Assembly (NCBI RefSeq): GCF_023715895.1
Contig: NZ_JAMBOO010000009.1
Location: 62,001 to 126,000 of the forward strand
DNA: 64,000 nucleotides
Direction: 5' to 3'
From: Domibacillus indicus
Lineage (GTDB): Bacteria; Bacillota; Bacilli; Bacillales; Domibacillaceae
Position numbers and translations under genes: made by a program. Positions within the stretch are counted from its first letter, which is position 1. Each line of letters begins with the position of its first letter. Below the pieces are notes generated by a model. The model saw nothing but the letters and a program-made list of their open reading frames with translations. It was not told the origin of the DNA and ran no database searches. This document shows positions 53,459 through 62,124 of this stretch, piece by piece.

Positions 53459-54373
53459 TCACGGAGCCAAATGAGCCTCGATGATATTTCGAAGCTCCTG
53501 TAGATACACGTGTGCCATCCGGCCAAGCCGTGTTTTTTCATGTGCGATCCAGCCGACCGTAATCGTTTCATCTGCCTCAAGCGGTACTGGCACAATATTC
53601 GAGCCGTTTAAATCCTCGCTTAAAATACCGGTAGAAATCGTGTAGCCATTCAATCCAATCAATAAATTAAACAGCGTAGCCCGGTCGCTCACCTGAATGC
53701 TTTTAGAGCGCGGAAGCGTGCTGAACAGCTCTTCTGCATAATAAAAGGAATTGAATTCCCCCTGCTCGAACGACAAGCGCGGGTATTCTTCCAGGTCTTC
53801 AAGCGTAACGGATGCTTGGCCGGCCAGTGGATTTTGAGCGCTGACAAAAATGTGCGGTTTCGCTTGGAACAGCGGATGAAACAAAAGCCCTTCTTCCTTC
53901 AGCAGCTGTCCCATCACTTTTTCATTAAAAGAGCTGATATAAAGAATTCCAATCTCGCTGCGCAGGTTTTTCACGTCCTCGATAATTTCATAGGTTCTCG
54001 TTTCACGCAGTGTAAACTGGTACTCATCTGCCCCATGCTTTTTAATCATGTCTACAAATGCATTGACGGCAAATGCATAATGCTGTGTAGAAACAGAGAA
54101 AAGCTGGCGTGCCGGCGGGGATCCTAAATAGCGCCGTTCAAGCAGTTCTGCCTGCTCGACTACCTGACGTGCATAGCCTAAAAATTCCGCTCCATCTGTA
54201 GACAGTGTAATGCCTTTTGGTGTCCGGATAAAAATAGTAATACCAAGTTCAGCCTCCAGCTCTTTCACGGCTTTCGACAAGCTCGGCTGTGACAAAAAAA
54301 GCCGGCGTGCCGCTTCATTAATCGAGCCGCAGTGCACAATTTCAATCACATACTTTAACTGCTGCAGAGTCAT
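53459..54373 (-). CDS. LysR-family transcriptional regulator
   Basis: 304 residues: HTH in the first 60 (LKYVIEIVHCGSINEAARRLFLSQPSLSKAVKELEAELGITIFIRTPKGITLS), then a substrate-binding domain ending ISTGILSEDLNGSNIVPVPLEADETITVGWI. LysR proteins usually regulate a divergent gene, but here none is adjacent. Target and effector are unknown. CAGCAGTTAAAG-rich context upstream. Confidence 0.85.
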   Translation of the reverse strand: MTLQQLKYVIEIVHCGSINEAARRLFLSQPSLSKAVKELEAELGITIFIRTPKGITLSTDGAEFLGYARQVVEQAELLERRYLGSPPARQLFSVSTQHYAFAVNAFVDMIKKHGADEYQFTLRETRTYEIIEDVKNLRSEIGILYISSFNEKVMGQLLKEEGLLFHPLFQAKPHIFVSAQNPLAGQASVTLEDLEEYPRLSFEQGEFNSFYYAEELFSTLPRSKSIQVSDRATLFNLLIGLNGYTISTGILSEDLNGSNIVPVPLEADETITVGWIAHEKTRLGRMAHVYLQELRNIIEAHLAP

Positions 54374-54467
54374 CTTTCTACCTCTTTACTTTACATATTG
54401 ATCTGTTTTTCTAAACCCCTATTATGCCAAACAAAGACCGCTTTGTGAAACAAGGGATAGTACGCAC

Positions 54468-54494
54468 AAAAAAACCGCTGAGCTTGCTCAGCGG
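54468..54494 (-). terminator. Macrodomain gene terminator
   Basis: CCGCTGAGC-TT-GCTCAGCGG followed by T7 on the minus strand; the stop codon is in the stem. Confidence 0.8.
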
Positions 54495-55051
54495 CCTTCT
54501 TCCTGCATAACGCGGTTCATAGCTGCTTCATAAATCCGGTAGTCGTGATCTGAAAACAATGTAAAAGCTACATAGCCAAATGCCTGCTTCTCCAGAAAAT
54601 CGATGACCGTGCGGAGAGCGACAACCGCTGCCTGCTCGATCGGAAAACCGTATACACCGGTCGAGATGGATGGGAACGCGATGCTTTTAATCCCGTTATC
54701 TGCTGCCAGCATTAAGGTATTCTGGTAACAGGAAGCAAGCTTTTCTTCTTCTCCTTCTGACCCGCCGCCCCACACAGGGCCTACTGTGTGAATCACATAT
54801 TGAGCCGGCAGCTCGTACCCTTTTGTCAGGACGGCTTCACCTGTTGCCAGCTCTTCCCCGTTCAGCTGTTCAGTACGGATTTTTTTGCACTCATCCATCA
54901 GCGCATGCCCTGCTGCCTGGTGAATGGCTCCGTCTACCCCGCCGCCTCCAAGCAGTGACCCATTAGCGGCATTGACGACCGCTTCTGTTGTCTGCTCAGT
55001 AATGTCTCCGACCATGAGTTCAAGAACATTATCATTGATTTGTGTTTTCAT
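54488..55051 (-). CDS. Macrodomain protein (O-acetyl-ADP-ribose deacetylase-like)
   Basis: 187-residue macrodomain: VGDITEQTTEAVVNAANGSLLGGGGVDGAIHQAAG, VIHTVGPVWGGG, and IAFPSISTGVYGFP line the ADP-ribose pocket, with the catalytic Asn/Asp/Gly loop intact. It would hydrolyse O-acetyl-ADP-ribose or ADP-ribosyl esters. ATG 55051 follows AAAGGAG; it begins 5 bp after the stop of the P450 gene, so the two are co-transcribed. Confidence 0.88.
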   Translation of the reverse strand: MKTQINDNVLELMVGDITEQTTEAVVNAANGSLLGGGGVDGAIHQAAGHALMDECKKIRTEQLNGEELATGEAVLTKGYELPAQYVIHTVGPVWGGGSEGEEEKLASCYQNTLMLAADNGIKSIAFPSISTGVYGFPIEQAAVVALRTVIDFLEKQAFGYVAFTLFSDHDYRIYEAAMNRVMQEEGR

Positions 55052-55056
55052 TGTCT

Positions 55057-56316
55057 TCACTCCTTTAATTGGATGTTACGCATGATAAAGCCGCTTTTCG
55101 GCATGCTTGGCATGCTGGTCATACTGAAGCTGGCATCCTGCTCCGGTACTTCGTAAGACAAACGGTTAACGAGAAAATCAACGCTTACTTTCATCAGCTC
55201 GATCGTAATCCACTCTCCTGCGCAGCGATGCCCATTATGATAGTCGCCGCCCCCCTGCGGAATAAAATCGAACGGGCTTTTGTCCCACTCTTCAAACCGT
55301 TCCGGCTGAAACAAATCCGGATTTTCCCACAGATGCGGGTCATGGTTGGTGCCGTATAAATCGAGAAGCGCTAACGTTCCTTCCTTAAAGTGCATGCCCC
55401 GCCATTCAAAATCTTTTTTCACTTTAGCGCCCGTGAAAGGAAAAAACGGATAAAAGCGGCGGACTTCCTGCACAAAATATGTTGTATAGGAATCATTGGC
55501 AGACGTTAATTTTGGTTTTTGCTCTGGAAACTGATGCAGCGCAAGTGCCGTAAAAGCAAGGTAAATGGACACCGCTGTAATCGGCCTTAAAATGTTCACC
55601 ACTTCTACAGCGGCTGTTTTTGTATCCAATACTTCACCATCGGGCTCCCGATGATGAGAAAACACATACAGCGTTGATTCTTCCGGCGGATGAAGCTTTC
55701 CAGCCCGTACCTCTTCAATCAGGCCGCCCACCCACTTTTCAGCTTTTCGTCTGGATCGGCGTGTTTTCCAGTATTCCGGTCCGGCTGAGACAGCGGATTC
55801 AAACAAAGCACTCAATTCCTCTGTCCGCTGCTGTACTTCTTCTTCCTTAAGCGGCACACCGGCCCATTGGCAGGCAATCCGGCACAGCAGTTCTTTGGCT
55901 TCTTTGTATAAAACGATCTCGTTTTGCTGTGTCCACTTCCTTGCTGCCTCTTTCCACTGTTCTTCGGCGATGCTATTCAGCCGGGCAATGTGTTTTGGAG
56001 CCATTAAAGACATAAAAGCCGCTTTGCGCTGCCGATGTGCTTCCCCGTCAAGTGTTTGAACGCCGCCTTCTCCAAACAGCGTTTTAACGACTCTCTTCGG
56101 CACCGCTCCTTCCCGCTGAAACTTTGCCGGATCGTAAAACAAAGCGGCCGCTTCCTTGCCGCCCATACAAATCGCCGGCTTCCCCATTAAACGTGTTTCA
56201 AACAAATCGGATTGAAAAGACCTGCGCCGGCTTGGTATGTACGTGTATCCTTCTCTAAGCAGGCTTAAGCTTTGATCCAGCCCTTCTTCATGCGGCATTT
56301 CGTTTTGTCCGGACAT
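55057..56316 (-). CDS. cypC: Fatty-acid peroxygenase, cytochrome P450 CYP152 (P450-BSbeta type)
   Basis: 419 residues. The heme ligand is Cys365 in GGGDYHNGHRCAGEW, and Arg244 in NILRPITAVS is the conserved arginine that binds the fatty acid carboxylate, replacing the usual Glu/Asp-Thr pair. Such enzymes use hydrogen peroxide directly to hydroxylate fatty acids at the alpha or beta carbon, and some decarboxylate them to alkenes. AAAGGAG upstream supports the ATG. It leads an operon with a macrodomain gene. Confidence 0.93.
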   Translation of the reverse strand: MSGQNEMPHEEGLDQSLSLLREGYTYIPSRRRSFQSDLFETRLMGKPAICMGGKEAAALFYDPAKFQREGAVPKRVVKTLFGEGGVQTLDGEAHRQRKAAFMSLMAPKHIARLNSIAEEQWKEAARKWTQQNEIVLYKEAKELLCRIACQWAGVPLKEEEVQQRTEELSALFESAVSAGPEYWKTRRSRRKAEKWVGGLIEEVRAGKLHPPEESTLYVFSHHREPDGEVLDTKTAAVEVVNILRPITAVSIYLAFTALALHQFPEQKPKLTSANDSYTTYFVQEVRRFYPFFPFTGAKVKKDFEWRGMHFKEGTLALLDLYGTNHDPHLWENPDLFQPERFEEWDKSPFDFIPQGGGDYHNGHRCAGEWITIELMKVSVDFLVNRLSYEVPEQDASFSMTSMPSMPKSGFIMRNIQLKE

Positions 56317-56480
56317 CTACATCTCTCCTTTATATTTTATGCTCCTCTTTGTTTTCCCCCTTTTATCGGAAATATAGCTTTTTTTTCGCAAAAAGGTTTC
56401 TATTCCCTGTAAAGCTTTGGCCATGCTGTTTTTTCCTTAAGAGAGTATACTGAAGGAAAAACGAGTATAGATAGGAGTTT

Positions 56481-58220
56481 ATGCCGGTGGAAAACCGACC
56501 AAACAGCTTAAAGCCTTTTGTTTCTCTTCTTTTGTCGTCCGAGTTTCCACGGCGGCTGCTTGTTGCCGGGCTGGCAGCAAGCGTACTGACGACAGCTGCC
56601 GGGCTGGTCGTTCCTTTACTGACCAAAAACCTGGTCGATGGCTTTTCGCTTTCTTCCTTGAGTGTACCCCTCATGTCTGCCATCGCCCTTGCCTTTATCG
56701 CCCAGGCTGTCATTAACGGCCTCTCGATTTACTGGCTCAGCGTTGTCGGTTATAAAATTGTCTCAAGCCTGCGCGACCGGATGTGGATGAAGCTGATCCG
56801 GCTGCCTGTTTCCTATTTCGATCGGCAGTCAAGCGGAGAAACCGTCAGTCGGGTCGTAAATGATACAAGTGTCGTACAGGACTTGATTTCTAACCGATTT
56901 CCTCAATTTATTTCTGGCATCATTTCGATTATCGGTGCTGTGGTCATTTTGCTTTTGATGGATTGGAAAATGACGATGCTGATGCTCATCTCTGTGCCGC
57001 TGACGATCGCCATTATGTTTCCGCTTGGGCGGAAGATGGCGCAAATCTCGCGCGGGCTGCAGGATGAAACAGCCGCTTTTACCGGACACGTGCAGCAGAC
57101 GCTCGGTGAAATTCGCTTAATGAAAGCTTCAACGGCTGAACAAAGCGAAGAAAGAAAAGGATTAGCGGGAATTGAAAGACTCTTTCAGTTTGGAGTAAAG
57201 GAAGCACGGATTTTCGCCCTGATCGCGCCGATTATGTACCTTGTCGTCATGATCGTCGTTGTGATGATTATCGGCTACGGTGGCATACGTGTGTCAAACG
57301 GAACTATGTCAACCGGTTCCCTTGTCGCCTTTTTGCTTTATTTGTTTCAAATTATTATGCCCATTACCTCATTCGCGATGTTTTTCACCCAGCTTCAAAA
57401 AGCAAAAGGAGCCACTGAACGAATTATCGCAATTCTGGATTTACCGCCGGAGCCTGGACAAGATGGAATAGCCATGGATATTAAGAACGAACCTATCCAC
57501 GTAGACAATGTATCGTTCGCCTACAGCAGAGAAGAGCCCGTTTTAAAAGGGATATCTTTTACTGCACAGCCAGGTGATATGATTGCCTTCGCCGGACCGA
57601 GCGGCGGCGGCAAAACGACGATGTTCGGTCTGCTTGAGCGATTTTATGAGCCGTCTTCCGGTGAAATTCGAATTGGCTCAACACCCATTGCGGACTTATC
57701 GATGGCTTCGTGGCGCAGTCAAATCGGCTATGTACCCCAGGAAAGTGCCATGATGGCTGGCACAATTCGGGAAAACTTGGTTTATGGGCTGGCAGGCGGC
57801 AAAACAATTCCGGATGAACAACTGTGGGAGGTAGCGAGAATGGCTTATGCCGACCAGTTTATTAGAAGCTTTCCGAACGGTTTGGATACAGAAGTAGGCG
57901 AACGCGGCGTGAAGCTGTCCGGCGGCCAGAGACAGCGTATTGCGATTGCCCGCGCTTTTTTGCGGGACCCGAAAATTTTAATGATGGATGAAGCAACAGC
58001 CAGCCTCGACAGTCAATCAGAAGGGATTGTCCAAGAAGCGCTGCTGCAATTAATGAAAGGCCGAACGACCTTTGTGATCGCTCACAGGCTTTCTACCATT
58101 GTCGACGCCGATCAAATTATTTTCATTGAAAAAGGGCAGGTTACCGGAATGGGAACGCACGAGGAGCTGCTCGAATCTCATAAGTTGTACCGTGACTTTG
58201 CCGAACAGCAGCTGGCATAA
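56481..58220 (+). CDS. bmrA: Multidrug ABC exporter, BmrA-like half transporter
   Basis: 579 residues: six helices in the first 310, including FDRQSSGETVSRVVNDTSVVQDLISNRFP, then an ATPase domain with Walker A GPSGGGKTT, Q-loop YVPQESAMM, signature LSGGQRQRIA, Walker B ILMMDEATASLD and H-loop IAHRLS. The protein should act as a homodimer to export hydrophobic drugs. The length and sequence match B. subtilis BmrA (YvcC). TAGGAG precedes the start. Confidence 0.88.
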   Translation: MPVENRPNSLKPFVSLLLSSEFPRRLLVAGLAASVLTTAAGLVVPLLTKNLVDGFSLSSLSVPLMSAIALAFIAQAVINGLSIYWLSVVGYKIVSSLRDRMWMKLIRLPVSYFDRQSSGETVSRVVNDTSVVQDLISNRFPQFISGIISIIGAVVILLLMDWKMTMLMLISVPLTIAIMFPLGRKMAQISRGLQDETAAFTGHVQQTLGEIRLMKASTAEQSEERKGLAGIERLFQFGVKEARIFALIAPIMYLVVMIVVVMIIGYGGIRVSNGTMSTGSLVAFLLYLFQIIMPITSFAMFFTQLQKAKGATERIIAILDLPPEPGQDGIAMDIKNEPIHVDNVSFAYSREEPVLKGISFTAQPGDMIAFAGPSGGGKTTMFGLLERFYEPSSGEIRIGSTPIADLSMASWRSQIGYVPQESAMMAGTIRENLVYGLAGGKTIPDEQLWEVARMAYADQFIRSFPNGLDTEVGERGVKLSGGQRQRIAIARAFLRDPKILMMDEATASLDSQSEGIVQEALLQLMKGRTTFVIAHRLSTIVDADQIIFIEKGQVTGMGTHEELLESHKLYRDFAEQQLA

Positions 58221-58287
58221 CATGGGTGTACTGCAAGGTTTTCATAAAGAGCGGGGAACAAAAGAACATATGAAGAGGCTTTTTCCC

Positions 58288-58308
58288 GCGCTTGAAAGCG
58301 CCTTTTTA
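58288..58308 (+). terminator. Weak bmrA terminator
   Basis: GCGCTT-G-AAAGCGC followed by TTTTT. The stem is short. Confidence 0.5.
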
Positions 58309-58336
58309 GTTCTTTCGATCTTTTTTTGCAAATTCA

Positions 58337-58361
58337 GTTTGATTGATTGAGAGCCGGGTAA
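58337..58361 (+). promoter_or_regulatory. SigB promoter of gsiB
   Basis: GTTTGA, 13 bases, GGGTAA, closely matching the general-stress sigma-B consensus GTTTAA-N13-15-GGGTAT. 46 bp before the gsiB start. Confidence 0.78.
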
Positions 58362-58407
58362 CATACAACCGTAAGCAAAATCCAAATTTACTGAGGAGGA
58401 ATTTTCG

Positions 58408-58851
58408 ATGGCTAATAATAACAACAATAAAATGAGTCGAGAAGAAGCAGGACGTAAAGGCGGAGAAGCAACAGCAAAAAATCACGATAAAGAATTCTAC
58501 CAGGAGATTGGACAAAAAGGCGGAGAAGCTACCGCTGAAAGCCATGACAAAGAATTCTACCAGGAAATCGGACAAAAAGGCGGAGAAGCTACCGCTGAAA
58601 GTCATGACAAAGAATTCTATCAGGAGATCGGACAAAAAGGCGGAGAAGCTACTGCTGAAAATCATGGTGAAGAATTCTACCAGGAAATCGGCAAAAAAGG
58701 CGGAGAAGCTACCGCTGAAAGCCATGACAAAGAGTTCTATCAGGAAATCGGACAAAAAGGCGGAGAAGCCAGAGGCCGTAATGATGACAACGATGGCAAA
58801 ATGAGCCGTGAAGAAGCAGGTCGCAAAGGCGGACAAAGAAGCCGCCGTTAA
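58408..58851 (+). CDS. gsiB: General stress protein GsiB, LEA-like
   Basis: 147-residue hydrophilic, glycine- and charge-rich protein. Five tandem 20-residue modules of the KGGEATAESHDKEFYQEIGQ type lie between flanking KMSREEAGRKGG copies. It is a hydrophilin similar to plant group-1 LEA proteins, made under SigB control in heat, salt or starvation and thought to protect proteins from water loss. GAGGAGGAA precedes the ATG. The repeat number may vary between strains. Confidence 0.92.
   Translation: MANNNNNKMSREEAGRKGGEATAKNHDKEFYQEIGQKGGEATAESHDKEFYQEIGQKGGEATAESHDKEFYQEIGQKGGEATAENHGEEFYQEIGKKGGEATAESHDKEFYQEIGQKGGEARGRNDDNDGKMSREEAGRKGGQRSRR
58468..58767 (+). repeat. Five tandem 60-bp coding repeats in gsiB
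   Basis: Each unit is 60 bp, phased with the GsiB module, the middle units differing at only a few bases (GCTACCGCTGAAAG, GAATTCTACCAGGA). Prone to slippage. Confidence 0.85.
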
Positions 58852-58883
58852 AACGGATGCTTGAGGCTCCCTCAATAACGGTA

Positions 58884-58936
58884 AAAAAGCCCGTGAACAA
58901 TATCTTCTTTGAAGATATTGCCCGCGGGCTTTTCGT
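58884..58936 (+). terminator. gsiB terminator
   Basis: Long stem with CAATATCTTC / GAAGATATTG inner arms and AAAAGCCCG / CGGGCTTTT outer arms. Confidence 0.8.
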
Positions 58937-58947
58937 GTATAAATACT

Positions 58948-59409
58948 TTAAGCCGCACCATCGTGATACGGTTCTAGCGACATATGCATCAAGAAATGTA
59001 AAAATTCACTGTTGTCTTCCTGTAAAAGGCGGCTTGCGTAACTCCATGCGTTTGTTTCAATCCGCAGAGCGATCCGTTTTTTCTCCAGCAGATCATCCGT
59101 GCAGTCAAGCTGGTCGGCCAGCTCTTCCAGCTCCCGGTCTTCCGCATGGCCAAGTTCATGGGCAAACACAGCGGCTAAATGCTGTTCAAACGGCTTCAAT
59201 GAGCCGTAGAGTGTCCGGCACTGTTCTTGAATACCATCCCAATAAAGCGTAATTTTATGCTGAGCCAGGCTGTATTTGCCGCCGGCGATCGTATGGCGGC
59301 CTTCTGAATCATGAATTTCAACAGAAACACTGCTGCCGGATCGGTCAAGAAGATGTTGAACGACTGCTGGAAGCCCGTCTTCTCTCTTATAAAGTTCCAT
59401 TTCTCTCAT
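58948..59409 (-). CDS. Small putative zinc metalloprotease (HELGH)
   Basis: 153 residues, no signal peptide. FAHELGHAEDRELEELADQLD carries HExxH and downstream acidic residues, and the upstream YLAQHKITLYWDGIQEQC strand precedes the active helix as in small metallopeptidases. C-terminal NAWSYASRLL would follow a zinc-binding Glu. No family is recognised. AGGAG lies 12 bases before ATG 59409; ATG 59400 is possible. Confidence 0.6.
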   Translation of the reverse strand: MREMELYKREDGLPAVVQHLLDRSGSSVSVEIHDSEGRHTIAGGKYSLAQHKITLYWDGIQEQCRTLYGSLKPFEQHLAAVFAHELGHAEDRELEELADQLDCTDDLLEKKRIALRIETNAWSYASRLLQEDNSEFLHFLMHMSLEPYHDGAA

Positions 59410-59460
59410 TTTTTCTCTTTACTCCTGATCCTTAAATTTTTCTCTATAGGCGGAGGAAAC

Positions 59461-59526
59461 ATGTTAAAAATTGAACAATCAAGTTATTTTACTATTATAC
59501 GATATTCGGGCTTCTTTCGTATATGA
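59461..59526 (+). CDS. Possible 21-residue peptide with strong ribosome site
   Basis: GGCGGAGGAAAC directly precedes an ATG; the frame MLKIEQSSYFTIIRYSGFFRI ends at TGA. A TATACG / CGTATA pair lies inside it. Very short, with no homologue recognised, so it may be chance; no promoter is clear. Confidence 0.3.
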   Translation: MLKIEQSSYFTIIRYSGFFRI

Positions 59527-59649
59527 GAACAACTTAAAGAAATAAATCACTTGCTGCCTGTGTATTCCTCCTCATAAAAGACCGAATTATTTCCCGGGAA
59601 AACACGGTGCTTTTCATTTTTCTCTTTATCCTGCGAATGTATGGGCTCC

Positions 59650-60354
59650 CTATACCGGCTCCTTTTCTTTCACAAGGATCTGCAGCAACTCTGCCAGCGC
59701 CTGAATCCGATAAGTCGGCTCAACCCCTGCTTTGTTCGGCTTCATGCCCGGGTTAAACCAGCACGTATCAATCCCTGCCTGCTGTCCCCCTTTGATATCC
59801 GCGTTTAATGAATCTCCAATGATCAGTGCTTTTTCTGCATTGAAATGAGGAATGCGTGCAAACACATAATCAAAAAATTCCTTCATCGGCTTTTGAAAAC
59901 CTGTATCTTCAGAAACAAAAATACCTTTAAAAAGCAGATGAAGCTTTGAATCCAGCAGGCGTTTATATTGTGTTTTGGACACTCCATTTGTCACAATGTA
60001 CAAGTCATAGTGCGGCTGCAAACCCGTCACCAGTTCCAGTGCCCCCTCTATAAGCTGATGGCCTTCCTCCAGATAGCCCCGGTATTTTGCTTCCAGCACA
60101 GTTCCATCCACTGAGTACCCGTATTCTTGAAACAGAAGAGAAAAACGGCTGTTTACAACTTCTTCACGCGTGATGCGGCCTTCTTCAAACTCACTCCACA
60201 GCCGTTGATTGATTTGTTTATATCTTTCTTTTATTTCATCCGTGAGCTGCATGTTTTGCTCAGCAAAAAGCAGAGCCAGTGCCGCCTGCTCTGCTGCGCG
60301 AAAATCTAAAAGCGTATCATCAATATCAAATAACAATGTTCGGTAGTGTTTCAT
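59650..60354 (-). CDS. yfnB: HAD-superfamily hydrolase, YjjG/YfnB type
   Basis: 234 residues. Motif I LFDIDDTLLDF (Asp10, Asp12), motif II VTNGVSKTQYKRL, motif III KPMKEFFDYVFARI and motif IV IIGDSLNADIKGG are intact, with an alpha-helical cap. The family (YjjG) removes phosphate from pyrimidine nucleotides, protecting against non-canonical bases. The start overlaps the previous gene by four bases. Confidence 0.88.
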   Translation of the reverse strand: MKHYRTLLFDIDDTLLDFRAAEQAALALLFAEQNMQLTDEIKERYKQINQRLWSEFEEGRITREEVVNSRFSLLFQEYGYSVDGTVLEAKYRGYLEEGHQLIEGALELVTGLQPHYDLYIVTNGVSKTQYKRLLDSKLHLLFKGIFVSEDTGFQKPMKEFFDYVFARIPHFNAEKALIIGDSLNADIKGGQQAGIDTCWFNPGMKPNKAGVEPTYRIQALAELLQILVKEKEPV

Positions 60355-60821
60355 TCAAATCGCTCCACTTTCTTTTCTGCACTGCGTTCTCCGCCCACCT
60401 TAAATACCACAATTCCTCCAACAATGACTAATACCCCAATAAACTGCTGAAGCGTAAATGGCACCCGGTCAAGGCCAAGCCAGCCAAATGAGTCCCATAA
60501 AAGCGCAAAGCCCAGCTGCGCAGTAAGCACAACCGCCACTGCATATGTCGGGCCCAAAAGCTTAATCCCCTGTACAAGGCACGTTACCACTCCTACACCG
60601 ATTAAGCCGCTGAACCAAAACCATGGCTCCATTGGCTTAGGCTCTAGAAGCTTTCCGCCTTCAAACAGCAGACCCATCAAAAAAGACGCCGCAAAGCCCA
60701 TCCCGAGAACAAGCGTAGTCGTTGCCCATCGGCCTGCCCATTCATTCACCTTACTGTTAAAGACATTTTGCACGCTGACCAGTGTACCGGCCACAAGTGC
60801 AAACAATAAACCCATTGCCAT
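60351..60821 (-). CDS. DMT-type (DUF606/YdcZ) membrane protein, copy 2
   Basis: 156 residues with about five helices, half-size DMT/EamA family. MGLLFALVAGTLVSVQNVFNSKVNEWAG and TAQLGFALLWDSFGWLGLDRVPFTLQQFIGVLVIVGGI. It is homologous to the gene at 61567 and likely pairs with it as a dimeric transporter. ATG 60821 follows GGGAGAAGAAAGG. Confidence 0.83.
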   Translation of the reverse strand: MAMGLLFALVAGTLVSVQNVFNSKVNEWAGRWATTTLVLGMGFAASFLMGLLFEGGKLLEPKPMEPWFWFSGLIGVGVVTCLVQGIKLLGPTYAVAVVLTAQLGFALLWDSFGWLGLDRVPFTLQQFIGVLVIVGGIVVFKVGGERSAEKKVERFE

Positions 60822-60837
60822 CCTTTCTTCTCCCTTC

Positions 60838-61548
60838 CTATCTGCCTGGCGGCTCGTAAATGCTTTGTCCTGCAAGTGCTTGAAGCCCCTGCCGGTCCTT
60901 GACCATAATACATCCTTTTTTTCTCTCCACAAGCCCTTGAGCGCAAAATGACTGAATCACCCGGTTCATATGCCGATAGCTTGTGCCAATTAAGTTAGCC
61001 GCATCTCTTAAACTGGCTGTACTCAGTTTTCCTTCAAAAAGTGCATGAGACTCATCGAAGGAAACCGATAATAAATAACTCGCCAGCCGTACGTCTACCG
61101 GATACATAAAATGAAAGTTTAACGATGTGGACTTCATGTAAAACTTTTCTGTAATGATATGCAGCAAAAATTGCAAAAGCGGCGGGTGATCGGCCGCCCA
61201 TCGCTTCAGCAGATGGTGATGCACCCCAACCATCACTGCCGGCGAAACAGCTTCCACCGTGTTAATAATATCTATTTCCTGTACATACTCGATATCGCCA
61301 ATAACGGCAAGCGGCTTTTGAAACGAAAGAATGAGCGTTTTTCCTTCAGCAGAAGTGGTATAAACCTTCAGCTTCCCTTTGACCAGCACATAGACATTTT
61401 CAAGTGCTTCGCCTTGAGAACACACCCATTCTCCTGGCTCAAAATGGTACAAAGATAAATAAGGCTGCACTTCATCCGGAAAAACAGACTCAATGCGATG
61501 CATACGCAAATACTCTTTCAGCTGTTTGCTGTCAGTCTGCTCTTTCAC
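60838..61548 (-). CDS. Crp/Fnr-family regulator, YeiL-like
   Basis: 236 residues: cyclic-nucleotide-like beta domain (FEPGEWVCSQGEALENVYVLVKGKLKVYTTSAEGKTLILSF), a long dimer helix, then HTH (TASLRDAANLIGTSYRHMNRVIQSFCAQGLVERKKGCI). It lies between the two DUF606 genes on the same strand, in a layout seen in other bacteria, and probably regulates them. Its ligand is unknown; the residues that bind cAMP in Crp are absent. Confidence 0.83.
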   Translation of the reverse strand: MKEQTDSKQLKEYLRMHRIESVFPDEVQPYLSLYHFEPGEWVCSQGEALENVYVLVKGKLKVYTTSAEGKTLILSFQKPLAVIGDIEYVQEIDIINTVEAVSPAVMVGVHHHLLKRWAADHPPLLQFLLHIITEKFYMKSTSLNFHFMYPVDVRLASYLLSVSFDESHALFEGKLSTASLRDAANLIGTSYRHMNRVIQSFCAQGLVERKKGCIMVKDRQGLQALAGQSIYEPPGR

Positions 61549-61566
61549 CTTTTTCCCCCCATTCGG

Positions 61567-61992
61567 TTAAAGCTTTAAAATCACCACGCCAGCGACCATC
61601 ATCATAATGCCGATCACCTGCGGCAGCCTGACTTTCTGTTTTACGACGCCAAACCATCCGTTCAAATCAATAATAAAGGTAAACAGAAGCTGCGCGATAA
61701 GCAGTACCGCGATCGTTAACGTTACGCCCACATGCTGAATAGCCGTCACGTTGCCAAAAATAATGATGGCAGCCAGGGTACCGCCCGCCAAATAAAGCGG
61801 CTTTACCCGCTTAAACTGTCCCCAGGTCCCATCCCGGACAATCAGAAAAACGAGCAGCGCTGCCAGAAAGCCGGTCAGCTGCGTTAATGAAGCGGCCTGC
61901 CATGTACCGATGGCATCACTAATACGTGTATTGGCTACACCCTGCAATGTAATAAATGCTCCGCCCAAAAAAGCGAAAAAAATCCCTTTCAT
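61567..61992 (-). CDS. DMT-type (DUF606/YdcZ) membrane protein, copy 1
   Basis: 141 residues, five helices. MKGIFFAFLGGAFITLQGVANTRISDAIGTWQAASLTQLTGFLAALLVFL and IAQLLFTFIIDLNGWFGVVKQ are DUF606 marks. It is first in a four-gene minus-strand set DUF606-Crp-DUF606-yfnB. ATG 61992 follows GAGGAGAAGC; the upstream frame is rejected. Confidence 0.83.
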   Translation of the reverse strand: MKGIFFAFLGGAFITLQGVANTRISDAIGTWQAASLTQLTGFLAALLVFLIVRDGTWGQFKRVKPLYLAGGTLAAIIIFGNVTAIQHVGVTLTIAVLLIAQLLFTFIIDLNGWFGVVKQKVRLPQVIGIMMMVAGVVILKL

Positions 61993-62124
61993 CCTGCTTC
62001 TCCTCATTCTTTGTTTTTTCTTATTAAAAAACAAAGAGGCAGACGCTGAAAAGGACATATGTCCTCAATCATTAAAAAAGAAAAGAACTCATTTTGAAAA
62101 GCGCTTCAAAATGAATTCTTCTCC

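Noticed and set aside
58468-58767. Tandem repeats as a CRISPR array
   Set aside because: Units are contiguous 60-bp coding repeats without unique spacers; they encode GsiB.
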